A stretch of DNA of 64,000 nt from Pseudomonas sp. UBA2684 (GTDB taxonomy: Bacteria; Pseudomonadota; Gammaproteobacteria; Pseudomonadales; Pseudomonadaceae). The stretch covers positions 39,762 to 103,761 of the forward strand of contig DELY01000041.1 in NCBI GenBank assembly GCA_002354655.1, given 5' to 3'. Shown in pieces: positions 1 to 7,416 of the stretch (the first letter of the stretch is position 1; the number at the start of each line of letters is the position of its first letter). Position numbers and translations under genes: made by a program. The notes beneath the pieces are model-generated. The model was not told the DNA's origin and searched no databases. It saw nothing but the letters and a program-made list of their open reading frames with translations.

Positions 1-64
1 GGGTGGATGTGGAAGTCTGAGCCGCGCACAATGCGCTTCTGTCCCGCATAGCGCCGAGCCCGAC

Positions 65-667
65 GTGAACCTGTTCGCCGACACCGACTTGCAGTTGCCC
101 GATGCCGAACTCCAGCTGCAAGCGCAGTGGCTGGACGCCGCCACTGCGGATCGCTGGTTGCAGCAACTGATCGCGCAGACGCCTTGGGAGCAGCCGCAAG
201 TGCGCCTGTACGGGCGCGCCTACCCGGTGCCGCGTCTGGTGGCTTGGTACGGCGATGCCGAGGCCAGCTACCGTTACTCCGGGCTGACCCACCAACCGCT
301 GCCCTGGACGCCACTGCTGGCCGAGATTCGCCGCCGTGTAGCGGCAGCGGCAGGACAGGCGCTCAACGGCGTGCTGCTCAACTACTACCGCGATGGCAAC
401 GACTCGATGGGCTGGCACAGCGATGATGAAGCGGAGTTGGGCCGCAACCCGCTGGTTGCCTCGCTCAACCTCGGCGGTACCCGGCGTTTCGACCTGCGCC
501 GCAAGGGGCAGAGTCGTATCGAGCACTCGCTGGCGCTGGAGCACGGTTCGCTACTGGTCATGCGCGGGCCGACGCAGCATTATTGGCAGCATCAAGTGGC
601 GAAGACGCGCACGCCGTGCGCGCCCCGCCTGAACCTGACATTTCGCCTAATCCGGTCGCCCTCATGA
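65..667 (+). CDS. AlkB-family 2-oxoglutarate/Fe(II) DNA repair dioxygenase
   Basis: The 200-aa product looks like an ALKBH2/AlkB-type dioxygenase that oxidatively removes alkyl groups from DNA bases. The iron triad is visible: H118 and D120 in GWHSDDE, and H176 in QHYWQHQ. The 2-oxoglutarate-binding arginines lie in PRLNLTFR (R188, R194). This C-terminal block is closely similar to human ALKBH2. The start is GTG at 65, with no clear Shine-Dalgarno sequence. The stop overlaps the next start as ATGA, so the two genes are translationally coupled. The family call is firm; the substrate preference is inferred. Confidence 0.9.
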   Translation: MNLFADTDLQLPDAELQLQAQWLDAATADRWLQQLIAQTPWEQPQVRLYGRAYPVPRLVAWYGDAEASYRYSGLTHQPLPWTPLLAEIRRRVAAAAGQALNGVLLNYYRDGNDSMGWHSDDEAELGRNPLVASLNLGGTRRFDLRRKGQSRIEHSLALEHGSLLVMRGPTQHYWQHQVAKTRTPCAPRLNLTFRLIRSPS

Positions 668-825
668 GCAACGACGACAACCTGATCGATTTCACCGCCG
701 AGCGCGGCAAGCGTATCCACGACGTACACGACAAGAAGCTCGACGACATGCGCCAGGCCTTCGAGCAGGCGTTGCCGCTGGCCCAGGCCAAGAAAAAATC
801 AAAAACCAAGCCGAAAAAACGCTGA
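664..825 (+). CDS. small lysine-rich conserved hypothetical protein
   Basis: This 53-aa protein starts at an ATG overlapping the stop of the AlkB-type gene, which implies coupled translation. The N-terminal half is acidic and helical (MSNDDNLIDFTAERG). The tail is strongly basic and ends KKKSKTKPKKR, which could contact nucleic acid. There is no signal peptide or membrane segment. I do not recognise a named family. The coupling suggests co-regulation with DNA repair but does not prove a role in it. Confidence 0.7.
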   Translation: MSNDDNLIDFTAERGKRIHDVHDKKLDDMRQAFEQALPLAQAKKKSKTKPKKR

Positions 826-848
826 TTCCCGCCTGCCGCACCGATCCA

Positions 849-862
849 TTGATTTGGATCAG
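849..862. promoter_or_regulatory. imperfect FNR/Anr-type box
   Basis: TTGATTTGGATCAG matches the FNR/Anr consensus TTGAT-N4-ATCAA at all but the last base. It lies 51 bp upstream of a perfect box and may be a second, weaker site for the small gene at 979. Confidence 0.5.
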
Positions 863-899
863 GTCTTTCCCGCGCCCGCCAATCGCGCCCCCAGTCGCA

Positions 900-913
900 T
901 TGATCCAGATCAA
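900..913 (+). promoter_or_regulatory. perfect FNR/Anr box upstream of ccoM-like gene
   Basis: TTGATCCAGATCAA is a perfect TTGAT-N4-ATCAA palindrome. A TAATGT hexamer at 936-941 is a suitable -10, which puts the box near -41.5, the class II activation position. This predicts low-oxygen induction of the gene at 979. Confidence 0.8.
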
Positions 914-978
914 TGTGTGCCTGCGCTGCCCTGAGTAATGTGGAGCCATCCCAGACAGGACTCACGCAGGAGGCAACC

Positions 979-1095
979 ATGTTTATCGATGTCGTAGTGC
1001 TCGCCGGTGTTGGCACCGTCGGCCTGATGTGCGCCTTCTTCGCAGGCGTCGGTTACTTCATCTGGAAGGATTCGCACAAGCGCAAGGCGCGCTGA
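979..1095 (+). CDS. ccoM: CcoM-like small subunit of cbb3-type cytochrome oxidase
   Basis: The 38-aa protein is one transmembrane helix (about residues 5-28, with GVGTVGLMCAFFAGVGYF) followed by WKDSHKRKAR, a basic cytoplasmic end. Length, single helix and the FIWKD-plus-basic tail agree with CcoM, the tiny extra subunit of cbb3 oxidase described in Pseudomonas stutzeri. The start ATG follows a good ribosome site (CAGGAGG, 5-7 nt upstream). A perfect Anr box lies 65 bp upstream. A canonical hairpin terminator follows, so this is probably a monocistronic transcript. The name rests on remembered similarity of a very short protein. Confidence 0.65.
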   Translation: MFIDVVVLAGVGTVGLMCAFFAGVGYFIWKDSHKRKAR

Positions 1096-1126
1096 ATCCC
1101 TCCACAAGAGGCACGCAAGGCAATTC

Positions 1127-1151
1127 GGGCGACTTCGGTCGCCCTTTTTTT
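1127..1151 (+). terminator. rho-independent terminator of ccoM-like gene
   Basis: A 7-bp stem GGGCGAC/GTCGCCC with a TTCG loop is followed by a run of seven T, 31 bp after the stop codon. Confidence 0.85.
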
Positions 1152-1241
1152 GTCCGTTTTTTGCCTGCGGCTTGGGCGTGGGCGGCGGTACGGCTGCGGA
1201 GGTTGGCGCTAGCCCGTGGACTTGCCCGGCGCGCCTGGCTA

Positions 1242-2321
1242 TCAGTCCAGGCGCTTGGTCACCCGCGCCACCGCGATGCTCAGCATCAGCACGGCGAACA
1301 CCAGCAGCGCGAGCATTTCCGGCCACAAGTCGAGCAGCCCGGCGCTGCGCAGCATGATGCCGCGCGCCAGGCGCAGGAAGTGGGTGAGCGGCAACAGCTC
1401 GGCGATCCACTGCGCGGCCCGGGGCATGCCGGCGAACGGGAACATAAAACCGGACAGCAGGATTTGCGGGAGGAAGGTGAAGAAGGCCATTTGCATGGCT
1501 TGGAACTGCGTCCGCGCCAGGGTCGAGATGAACACCCCGAGGGCCAGGCTGGCGACGATAAATAGCAAGGCGGCGCCGTACAGCTCCAGCAGCGAGCCGC
1601 GGATCGGTACCTGGAACAGCAGGCGGCCGGCCAGCAGGATCACCGTTACCTGAATCAGACCGATGCCGATGAACGGCAGTACCTTGCCGAGGGTCAGCTC
1701 CCAGGGCGACAGCGGCGTAGCAATAAGCATCTCCAGGTTGCCGCGTTCGCGCTCGCGAACCAGGGCGATGGCGGTGAATAGCACCATGGTCATGGTCAGG
1801 ATCACCCCGATCAACCCAGGCACGGTGTTCAGCGGCGCCAGGCGCTGCGGGTTGTACAGGTTGATCAGCGCCACGCCCTGGCGACTCTCCCAGCCGGGCA
1901 GCGGATAGGCCGCCAGCTGCCGCGCCGAGGCTTGCACGCTCTGGTCGGAGCCATCCACCACCAGTTGCAGTGGCGGGCGATCATGGCGTTGCAGGCGCGC
2001 CTCAAAATTCGCCGGCACCACCAGGGCGGCGCTGATCTTGCCCTGGCGCAGCAGGCTGTCCAGTTGTTGCGGCGTGCTCAGCCGGTAGCGCAGGTTGAGC
2101 ACCTGGCTGACGCCGATTTCCGCCACCACCTCACGTGAGCGCGCGGTGTTGGCCTGGTCCAGCACGGCGGCGTCGATACCGCGTACATCCATGTTGATCG
2201 CGTAGCCGAACAGCACCAGTTGCAGCAGCGGGATGCCGACGATCATGGCGACGGTCAGCCGGTCGCGGTGCAACTGGCGCAGTTCCTTGACCACGATGGC
2301 GGCCAGGCGATGCAGGTTCAT
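1242..2321 (-). CDS. ABC-2 type exporter permease (YbhR/YhhJ-like)
   Basis: This 359-aa membrane protein has the ABC-2 exporter layout: one N-terminal helix (about residues 20-42), a large periplasmic domain, then five C-terminal helices. Between the first two of these helices is the motif RERERGNLEMLIATP, typical of the family. The ATG at 2321 overlaps the stop of the ATPase gene by 4 nt. Together with the ATPase and the HlyD-type protein it probably forms a tripartite drug or xenobiotic efflux system. The transported substrate cannot be read from the sequence. It is the last gene of the four-gene operon. Confidence 0.88.
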   Translation of the reverse strand: MNLHRLAAIVVKELRQLHRDRLTVAMIVGIPLLQLVLFGYAINMDVRGIDAAVLDQANTARSREVVAEIGVSQVLNLRYRLSTPQQLDSLLRQGKISAALVVPANFEARLQRHDRPPLQLVVDGSDQSVQASARQLAAYPLPGWESRQGVALINLYNPQRLAPLNTVPGLIGVILTMTMVLFTAIALVRERERGNLEMLIATPLSPWELTLGKVLPFIGIGLIQVTVILLAGRLLFQVPIRGSLLELYGAALLFIVASLALGVFISTLARTQFQAMQMAFFTFLPQILLSGFMFPFAGMPRAAQWIAELLPLTHFLRLARGIMLRSAGLLDLWPEMLALLVFAVLMLSIAVARVTKRLD

Positions 2322-3256
2322 GGCGCGACCTGCAATGGTGTGCGGGTGACGGTGACGAATACGTCTTCCAGGTTCGCTTCGGTGTCCTCGATTCGCGCCT
2401 CGAGGTGGGTGGCGCGCAGGCGCTGTGCTATGCGCTGGCGCGCATCGGCGGTGGCGACCAGCACGCGCAGGCTGGCCCCGATCTGCGCCAGCGCCAGCAC
2501 CTCCGGGAAGCCTTGCAGAGCACGTTGCGCCTGGCGCGGCTGGGCGCATTCGATCAACAGTGGGTGGCCGGGCAGGGCGTCCATCAGCTGGCGCGGGCTG
2601 CCATCTGCCACCAGACGGCCGGCATCGAGGATACCCAGACGCGTGCAGCGCTCGGCCTCGTCCATGTAGTGGGTGGAGACCAGTAGGGTGGTGCCGGCGT
2701 CGGCCAGCTCGAACAGCGAGTCCCAGAACTCGCGGCGCGATTGCGGATCGACGGCGCTGGTCGGTTCGTCGAGCAACAGTAGGTCCGGCTTGTGCAGCAC
2801 CGCACCGGCCAGGGCCAGGCGCTGTTTCTGCCCGCCGCTGAGGCTGCCGGCCATCTGCCGGCGACGGTCGGCCAGCCAGTAACGCTCCAGCAGCTCCTCG
2901 ATGCGCTGGCGCGCCGCGTGTTTAGCAAGGCCCTGTACGGTGGCGAGAAATTCCAGGTTCTCGGCGACGCTGAGGTCTTCGTACAGCGAGAACTTCTGCG
3001 TCATGTAACCGATGCGCCGTTTCAGCGCCTCGGCATCGCGGGGGATCTGGCAGCCAAGCACCTCGATCTCACCGGCGCTGGGCAGCAACAGGCCACACAG
3101 CATGCGGATGGTGGTGGATTTGCCGCAGCCGTTGGGGCCGAGAAAGCCGAACACCTCGGCGCGGCGCACGCTGAGGTTGAGTTGGTCGACCGCGGTAAGC
3201 GTGCCAAAACGCTTGCTCAGGCCGCGCGCCTGGATTACCGACTCATGGCTGTTCAT
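2318..3256 (-). CDS. ABC exporter ATP-binding protein (YbhF-like)
   Basis: This 312-aa single ATPase domain has Walker A GPNGCGKS (residues 40-47), signature LSGGQKQ (139-145) and Walker B LLLDEPTSAVD (160-170). E. coli YbhF carries two ATPase domains, so this is a half-size relative that should act as a homodimer. The ATG at 3256 lies inside the end of the HlyD-type gene (14-nt overlap), and the stop overlaps the permease start. It powers export by the neighbouring permease. Confidence 0.9.
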   Translation of the reverse strand: MNSHESVIQARGLSKRFGTLTAVDQLNLSVRRAEVFGFLGPNGCGKSTTIRMLCGLLLPSAGEIEVLGCQIPRDAEALKRRIGYMTQKFSLYEDLSVAENLEFLATVQGLAKHAARQRIEELLERYWLADRRRQMAGSLSGGQKQRLALAGAVLHKPDLLLLDEPTSAVDPQSRREFWDSLFELADAGTTLLVSTHYMDEAERCTRLGILDAGRLVADGSPRQLMDALPGHPLLIECAQPRQAQRALQGFPEVLALAQIGASLRVLVATADARQRIAQRLRATHLEARIEDTEANLEDVFVTVTRTPLQVAP

Positions 3257-4202
3257 CGTCGTGCTCGGCTTGCAGGGGCAAACCGGCCGGTAGTTGGCGC
3301 GCGGCAGCGCCGTGCAGGCGCAGCTCGGCACGGTACATCAGCCGGCTGGCATCGTCGCCGCTGAGGGCGAAATACGGGGTGAAGCTGGCCTCGCTGCGGA
3401 TGCTGCTGACGGTGGCGGCGAAGGGCTGTTCTATGCCTTCGACCTGCACGCGCATGGCGTCGCCCAGGGCGGTGTGCGGCCGCTGGCTAGCGGGGATGTA
3501 GACCCGCGCATAGGGCATCTCGCCGACCAGCAGGCTGGCCACTTCGGCGCCGCTTGGCGGTTGGTCGCCGGCCTTGAAGGGCAGGGCATCGACCCGGCCG
3601 GCCCGTGGCGCACGCACGTTCAGGTGTTCGCGGTCGAGCATAACCTGGGCGAGCTTGCCACGTGCGGCGTCCAGCGCAGCGGCAGCCTGCTCGAGCTGTT
3701 CGGGGCGGGTGCCGTTGCTCAGTTCGCGCAGTTGGGCATCGGCGTTACGCGTGGCGGCCTGACTCTGGTCGCGGCCGGCGCGGGCGCGGTCCAGCTCGGC
3801 AATGGCCACCTGGCCACGTTGGTAGAGCGCGGCAATACGCTGGAAATTGTGCTCGGCATTACGCTGCTCGGCACGCTGGCGCGCCAGCGTGGCCTGTGCC
3901 GCGTCAAGGGTTTCACGGCGGGCGCCGTTGCTCAGCTCGTTGAGGCGGGCCTCGGCCTGGGCCACTTCGCCGCGCGCCTGGGCGATGCGCGCATCCTGGC
4001 GGCGTGGGTCGAGCGCCAACAGCAATTGTCCGGCCTCGACATACTGGCCCTCGGCGACGTGCCAACTGAGGATGGTTTCCGAGGCCTCGGCAGGCACGCC
4101 GATGCGGTCCCATTCCAGGCTGCCGAGTAGCGCATCGTCGCCCGGCTGCTCGCAGCCGGCGAGCAGGGTGACGCACAACAGGCCGGGCAGTAGTCTGGTC
4201 AT
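3243..4202 (-). CDS. HlyD-family periplasmic adaptor lipoprotein (YbhG-like)
   Basis: The 319-aa product begins with a lipoprotein signal peptide ending LLAGC (Cys17). A biotinyl-lipoyl-like hairpin follows (SWHVAEGQYVEAGQLLLALD). Next is a long coiled-coil hairpin rich in Ala, Arg, Glu and Gln (about residues 70-200), then a beta-barrel domain. This is the membrane-fusion architecture that links an inner-membrane exporter to an outer-membrane channel. The start is one base beyond the TetR gene stop. No TolC-type gene is nearby, so a shared outer-membrane channel is inferred. Confidence 0.87.
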   Translation of the reverse strand: MTRLLPGLLCVTLLAGCEQPGDDALLGSLEWDRIGVPAEASETILSWHVAEGQYVEAGQLLLALDPRRQDARIAQARGEVAQAEARLNELSNGARRETLDAAQATLARQRAEQRNAEHNFQRIAALYQRGQVAIAELDRARAGRDQSQAATRNADAQLRELSNGTRPEQLEQAAAALDAARGKLAQVMLDREHLNVRAPRAGRVDALPFKAGDQPPSGAEVASLLVGEMPYARVYIPASQRPHTALGDAMRVQVEGIEQPFAATVSSIRSEASFTPYFALSGDDASRLMYRAELRLHGAAARQLPAGLPLQAEHDDEQP

Positions 4203-4203
4203 T

Positions 4204-4860
4204 TCAGGCCTCCATCCCCTGTTCGAGCAGGGCGAGGGTGTGGCAGATCAGTGCTTCGTCGCCGATCTGCGGGTTGGCGAATATCCCGCGCCAGAGCGGC
4301 GCGGCGGCGTGCGGCAGCATGGTCAGGCCGATCAGCGAGACCACCAGTAAGCGTGGGTCGAGCGCGGGGTTGAGGTCGCCGCGCGCCTGGGCGGCGGCGA
4401 AGCGCTGGGCCAGCAGCAGAGGGATCAGTGGAGCGACGCGGGTGGTCAGCAGGTCACGTAGTGCACCGCCTTCGCAGAGGATTTCGCGCACCCACAACGG
4501 TGGAATCCACGGATGCCGGGTCACCATCTCGCTCATCCCGCGGACGAACTGGCTAACCAGTTCGCGTGGGCTGTCGCCGGCCTGTTGCAGGCGTGCGGCA
4601 ACGCCTTGGATCAGCGGCAGCAAGCGCTCCTCCACCATGGCTTCGACCAGGCACGGCTTGTTGCCGAAGTAGTAATTGACCAGTGCCGGGGTGACACCGG
4701 CCTGCTGGGCGATGCCGCGCAGGCTGGATGCGTGGATGCCGGTATGAGCGAAGGCGTTCACGGCGGCGTCCAGCAGGCGTTCGCGCTGCGGGGCAGCGTC
4801 GGCAGTGGGGCGCCCTGGCGTACGGGCGGTTTTGTCTGGAGCGGGGGCTGATCTGTTCAT
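4204..4860 (-). CDS. TetR-family regulator (CecR-like) of the efflux operon
   Basis: This 218-aa TetR-type repressor has its helix-turn-helix at about residues 45-65 (SLRGIAQQAGVTPALVNYYF) and a helical ligand domain behind it. It is the first gene of the operon followed by HlyD-type, ATPase and permease genes. This is the order seen in E. coli cecR-ybhG-ybhF-ybhS-ybhR. A 34-bp palindrome directly before its ATG is the obvious operator, so autoregulation of the whole operon is likely. The inducer is unknown. Confidence 0.88.
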   Translation of the reverse strand: MNRSAPAPDKTARTPGRPTADAAPQRERLLDAAVNAFAHTGIHASSLRGIAQQAGVTPALVNYYFGNKPCLVEAMVEERLLPLIQGVAARLQQAGDSPRELVSQFVRGMSEMVTRHPWIPPLWVREILCEGGALRDLLTTRVAPLIPLLLAQRFAAAQARGDLNPALDPRLLVVSLIGLTMLPHAAAPLWRGIFANPQIGDEALICHTLALLEQGMEA

Positions 4861-4861
4861 G

Positions 4862-4895
4862 TGCCATTAATTAAATACTTATTTAATTAATGGCA
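4862..4895. promoter_or_regulatory. 34-bp perfect palindrome, probable TetR operator
   Basis: Two perfect 16-bp arms (TGCCATTAATTAAATA and its complement) are separated by CT. The site is strikingly AT-rich against its surroundings. It begins one base outside the TetR gene start codon, where a bound repressor would block the operon. Confidence 0.8.
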
Positions 4896-5056
4896 AGCCC
4901 GGCGCCGAGGATTAAGCCGAGCGGTATATGACGCGCCGGCTACCGGCCTTGACATCGCCACGGCGCTGGGCGCCGCAGCTACTTTCAGCATAGAGCCACC
5001 TGTAGCCGTCAACCCCAGGTTGCCCGCTGGTCTGGCGCGGTGGGCGCGGGTGCCCT

Positions 5057-5094
5057 GACAGCACAAGACCGGCCTGAGCCGGTCTTGTGCTGTC
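5057..5094. repeat. perfect 17-bp hairpin downstream of DUF1993 gene
   Basis: Arms of 17 bp (GACAGCACAAGACCGGC and its complement) flank a CTGA loop. It lies 13 bp beyond the stop of the minus-strand gene. There is no T-run on either side, so it may be an RNA-stabilising or terminator-like hairpin. The remainder of 4896-5107 shows no gene. Confidence 0.6.
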
Positions 5095-5107
5095 GCGCGG
5101 CGGCGCC

Positions 5108-5614
5108 TCAGCGGGTGCCGAGGAAGTCGCGCTTGCCGATCTCGACGCCGTTGTGGCGCAGGATGGCGTAGGCGGTGGTCAGGTGGAAATAGAAGTTCGG
5201 CAGCACGTGGTCGAGCAGGAAGGCCTGGCCCTGGAAGTGGGTTTCCTTGTCGCGACGCTTGAGGGTCACGGTGCGCTCTTCGCTGCCGTCGATCTGCTCG
5301 GCGCTGATGCCTTGCAGGAAGGCCAGGGTCTTGGCGATGCGTGCTTGCAGCTCGGCGAAGCTGGTTTCGTCGTCGGCATAGCTCGGTGCTTCGCTGCCGG
5401 CCAGCAGGGCGGCGCCGGCTTTCACGCCGTCGCAGGCGATCTGTACCTGACGGCTGAGCGGGAACATGTCCGGCGCCAGGCGCGCGTTGAGGAAGACGCT
5501 CTGCTCGATTTTCTTGCTCTCGGCGTGGGCGGCGGCGATGCCAAGGATGGTCGACAGGTTGCTCAGTTGACGGGTGAAGACCGCAACGGACACGTGGTAC
5601 ATGGACAGGGACAT
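5108..5614 (-). CDS. DUF1993 family protein
   Basis: This 168-aa cytosolic protein begins MSLSMYHVSVAVFTRQLSNL and matches the DUF1993 family, a DinB-like four-helix fold. Residues 143-153 contain HLTTAYAILRH, the conserved C-terminal helix with a His on each side. There is no signal peptide. A good ribosome site (GGAGAATTCC) precedes the ATG. The biochemical role of the family is not established. It is transcribed alone and ends at a strong hairpin. Confidence 0.85.
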   Translation of the reverse strand: MSLSMYHVSVAVFTRQLSNLSTILGIAAAHAESKKIEQSVFLNARLAPDMFPLSRQVQIACDGVKAGAALLAGSEAPSYADDETSFAELQARIAKTLAFLQGISAEQIDGSEERTVTLKRRDKETHFQGQAFLLDHVLPNFYFHLTTAYAILRHNGVEIGKRDFLGTR

Positions 5615-5759
5615 GGAATTCTCCAGTAAGGCGGTTGGTAGTGCGTAATCCGGCGCAAGGGCAGGAATAGCGTAGGGAAGCTGGTGGGTTATGGCGTTCG
5701 TAATCGGTGTAACTCGTAATTTTTAACGCATGCGCCAACCCACCCTACGGATTGGCTGC

Positions 5760-6230
5760 TCAGCCGATGGTGATCGGCGGCAGTTCGGCCAGTTCGACGG
5801 TTAGCTGTTTACGCGGCGCGAGAATTTCCGCTTCGCCGTCCACCACCAGCTCGTCGCGCTGATTGAACACGCGAGTGGCCACACGCACGCGGAACTTCGG
5901 CAGTTTTTCGAGGATTTCCAGACGCACGGTGAGGGTATCGCCGAGCTTGACCGGCGCGGTGAAGCGCATGGTCTGGCCGATATAAATAGTGCCCGGGCCG
6001 GGCAACTCGCAGGCCACCGCCGCGCTGATCAGCGCACCGCTGAACATGCCGTGGGCGATGCGCTCTTTGAACATGCTGCTGGCGGCGTAGTCGGCATCCA
6101 GGTGCACCGGGTTGCGGTCGCCGGAAACTTCGGCGAACAGCTGGATATCGCGTTCTCCGACGGTGCGGCTGTAACTGGCGGTCTGGCCGACTTCGAGGGC
6201 GTCGTAAGGCGTGTTGCTGCTTTGGCTCAT
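5760..6230 (-). CDS. phaJ4: MaoC-like (R)-specific enoyl-CoA hydratase, PhaJ4 type
   Basis: The 156-aa protein has the hydratase-2 signature with catalytic Asp38 and His43 in SGDRNPVHLD, followed by FKERIAHGMFSG. Such enzymes hydrate trans-2-enoyl-CoA to (R)-3-hydroxyacyl-CoA, linking beta-oxidation to polyhydroxyalkanoate monomers. The ATG at 6230 has AGGAG upstream and overlaps the stop of the hydrolase gene by 4 nt. The neighbourhood with that hydrolase and two fadD genes is the one I know for phaJ4 in P. aeruginosa. The number 4 rests on this context. Confidence 0.82.
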   Translation of the reverse strand: MSQSSNTPYDALEVGQTASYSRTVGERDIQLFAEVSGDRNPVHLDADYAASSMFKERIAHGMFSGALISAAVACELPGPGTIYIGQTMRFTAPVKLGDTLTVRLEILEKLPKFRVRVATRVFNQRDELVVDGEAEILAPRKQLTVELAELPPITIG

Positions 6231-7189
6231 GGCTGAATCTCCTGGAGCTGTGAGTGGCGTTGGCGGGGCAAGCGCAGGGCTTGCTCGAGCCAATCGATCA
6301 GGTAGGCGGTGACTTCGTCGCGATTGCTCTCGTTGAGCAGTTCGTGGCGGGCGTCCGGGTAAATCTTCAGGTGCACCTGCTTATTGCCGGCCTGGCGCAG
6401 GGCGTTGGCCAGCGCCTCCAGGCGTTTGCCGTTGCTGACTGGGTCGCAGGCGCCGCCGATGACCAGCAGCGGCAGGCTGCTGTCGATCTGCGCGAGGTTT
6501 TTCACTGGGGTGATCTGTTGCAGGCCACCGAGCAAGTCGATCCACAGTTGATTGCCGCAGCGGAAGCCGCACAGCGGATCGTTGACGTACTTGTCGACCT
6601 CGGCCGGATCGCGGCTCAACCAGTCGAACGCGGTGCGCGTGGGCTTGAAGGCCTGGTTGAACGAGCCGAAGGAGAGGAACTCGATCAGCGCACTGCGTCC
6701 GGTCGGGCCTTGGCGCCAGCGTTCGAGGTGAGCGAGCCGCTGTGCCACACGGTACAGCGCCACCGGCTGGTAGTTGGAGCCAGACAGAATCGCCCCTTGC
6801 AGACTGCAACTGTGCTGCATCAGGTAGGCTTGGCCGATATAGCTGCCCATGCTGTGGCCGAGCAGGAAGATCGGGGCTTGCGGGTGGGTTTGGCGAATCT
6901 GGTGATTGAGGCAGGCGAGGTCGCCTACCACTTGTTGCCAGCCATTGTCGTCGGCGTAATGGCCGAGCATGCCGTGTTCGGCGGTCTTGCCATGGCCGCG
7001 CTGGTCGTGGGCATAGAGCTCATAACCTGCGGCCACCAACGCTGCGCCCAACCGCGCATAGCGACCGCTGTGTTCCGCCATGCCGTGCGCCACCATGACC
7101 ACCGCTTTGGGCGGCTGCTCGGCGAACCAGCGGTTCACATAAAGAGGGGCGGCATCGCTGCTACTGAGCCAAAACGCATCGTGGAGCAT
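6227..7189 (-). CDS. alpha/beta hydrolase, monoacylglycerol lipase/lysophospholipase type
   Basis: This 320-aa serine hydrolase has nucleophile Ser113 in GHSMGS, an HGMAEHSGRY block near the N-terminus typical of monoglyceride lipases, an acid in GGACDPVS and a histidine in DARHELLNES. There is no signal peptide, so it should act in the cytosol, releasing fatty acids from lysolipids or monoglycerides. It is coupled to the hydratase gene and divergent from fadD2. This places lipid hydrolysis, CoA activation and enoyl-CoA hydration in one locus. Confidence 0.87.
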   Translation of the reverse strand: MLHDAFWLSSSDAAPLYVNRWFAEQPPKAVVMVAHGMAEHSGRYARLGAALVAAGYELYAHDQRGHGKTAEHGMLGHYADDNGWQQVVGDLACLNHQIRQTHPQAPIFLLGHSMGSYIGQAYLMQHSCSLQGAILSGSNYQPVALYRVAQRLAHLERWRQGPTGRSALIEFLSFGSFNQAFKPTRTAFDWLSRDPAEVDKYVNDPLCGFRCGNQLWIDLLGGLQQITPVKNLAQIDSSLPLLVIGGACDPVSNGKRLEALANALRQAGNKQVHLKIYPDARHELLNESNRDEVTAYLIDWLEQALRLPRQRHSQLQEIQP

Positions 7190-7289
7190 GGCGAATCCTT
7201 AGGCCTGCAAGAGTGCGGCATTGTAGAGCCAGGCGATGGGCTTTTCCCAGCTGAACGGCGTGGACGAAGATTCACGCGGTCAATGACGC

Positions 7290-7316
7290 TGCCGCAAGTA
7301 TTTGCGCCTTGCGGCA
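7290..7316. promoter_or_regulatory. 9-bp inverted repeat between divergent lipid genes
   Basis: TGCCGCAAG and its exact complement CTTGCGGCA are spaced by 9 bp, in the 227-bp divergent region between the hydrolase gene and fadD2. It has the form of a dimeric regulator site. It does not resemble the PsrA consensus, and no T-run makes it a terminator. Confidence 0.4.
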
Positions 7317-7416
7317 TAGCTGCTAAGTTCGCCACAGGCTCTTACGCGCGGCTGCATGAGGTGATGCAAGGCGTGCCGATCAGGGCAGACACTTTCAGGG
7401 GAAGAGGATAAAAATA

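Noticed and set aside
1-20. Possible 3' end of an upstream plus-strand gene (frame ending VDVEV then TGA)
   Set aside because: Only six codons are visible, too few to support a gene.
5620-5757. Inverted repeat around the GGTGGGTT/AACCCACC words between DUF1993 and phaJ-like genes
   Set aside because: It resembles the cruciform repeats but the arms are poorly matched, so it is at most a degraded copy.
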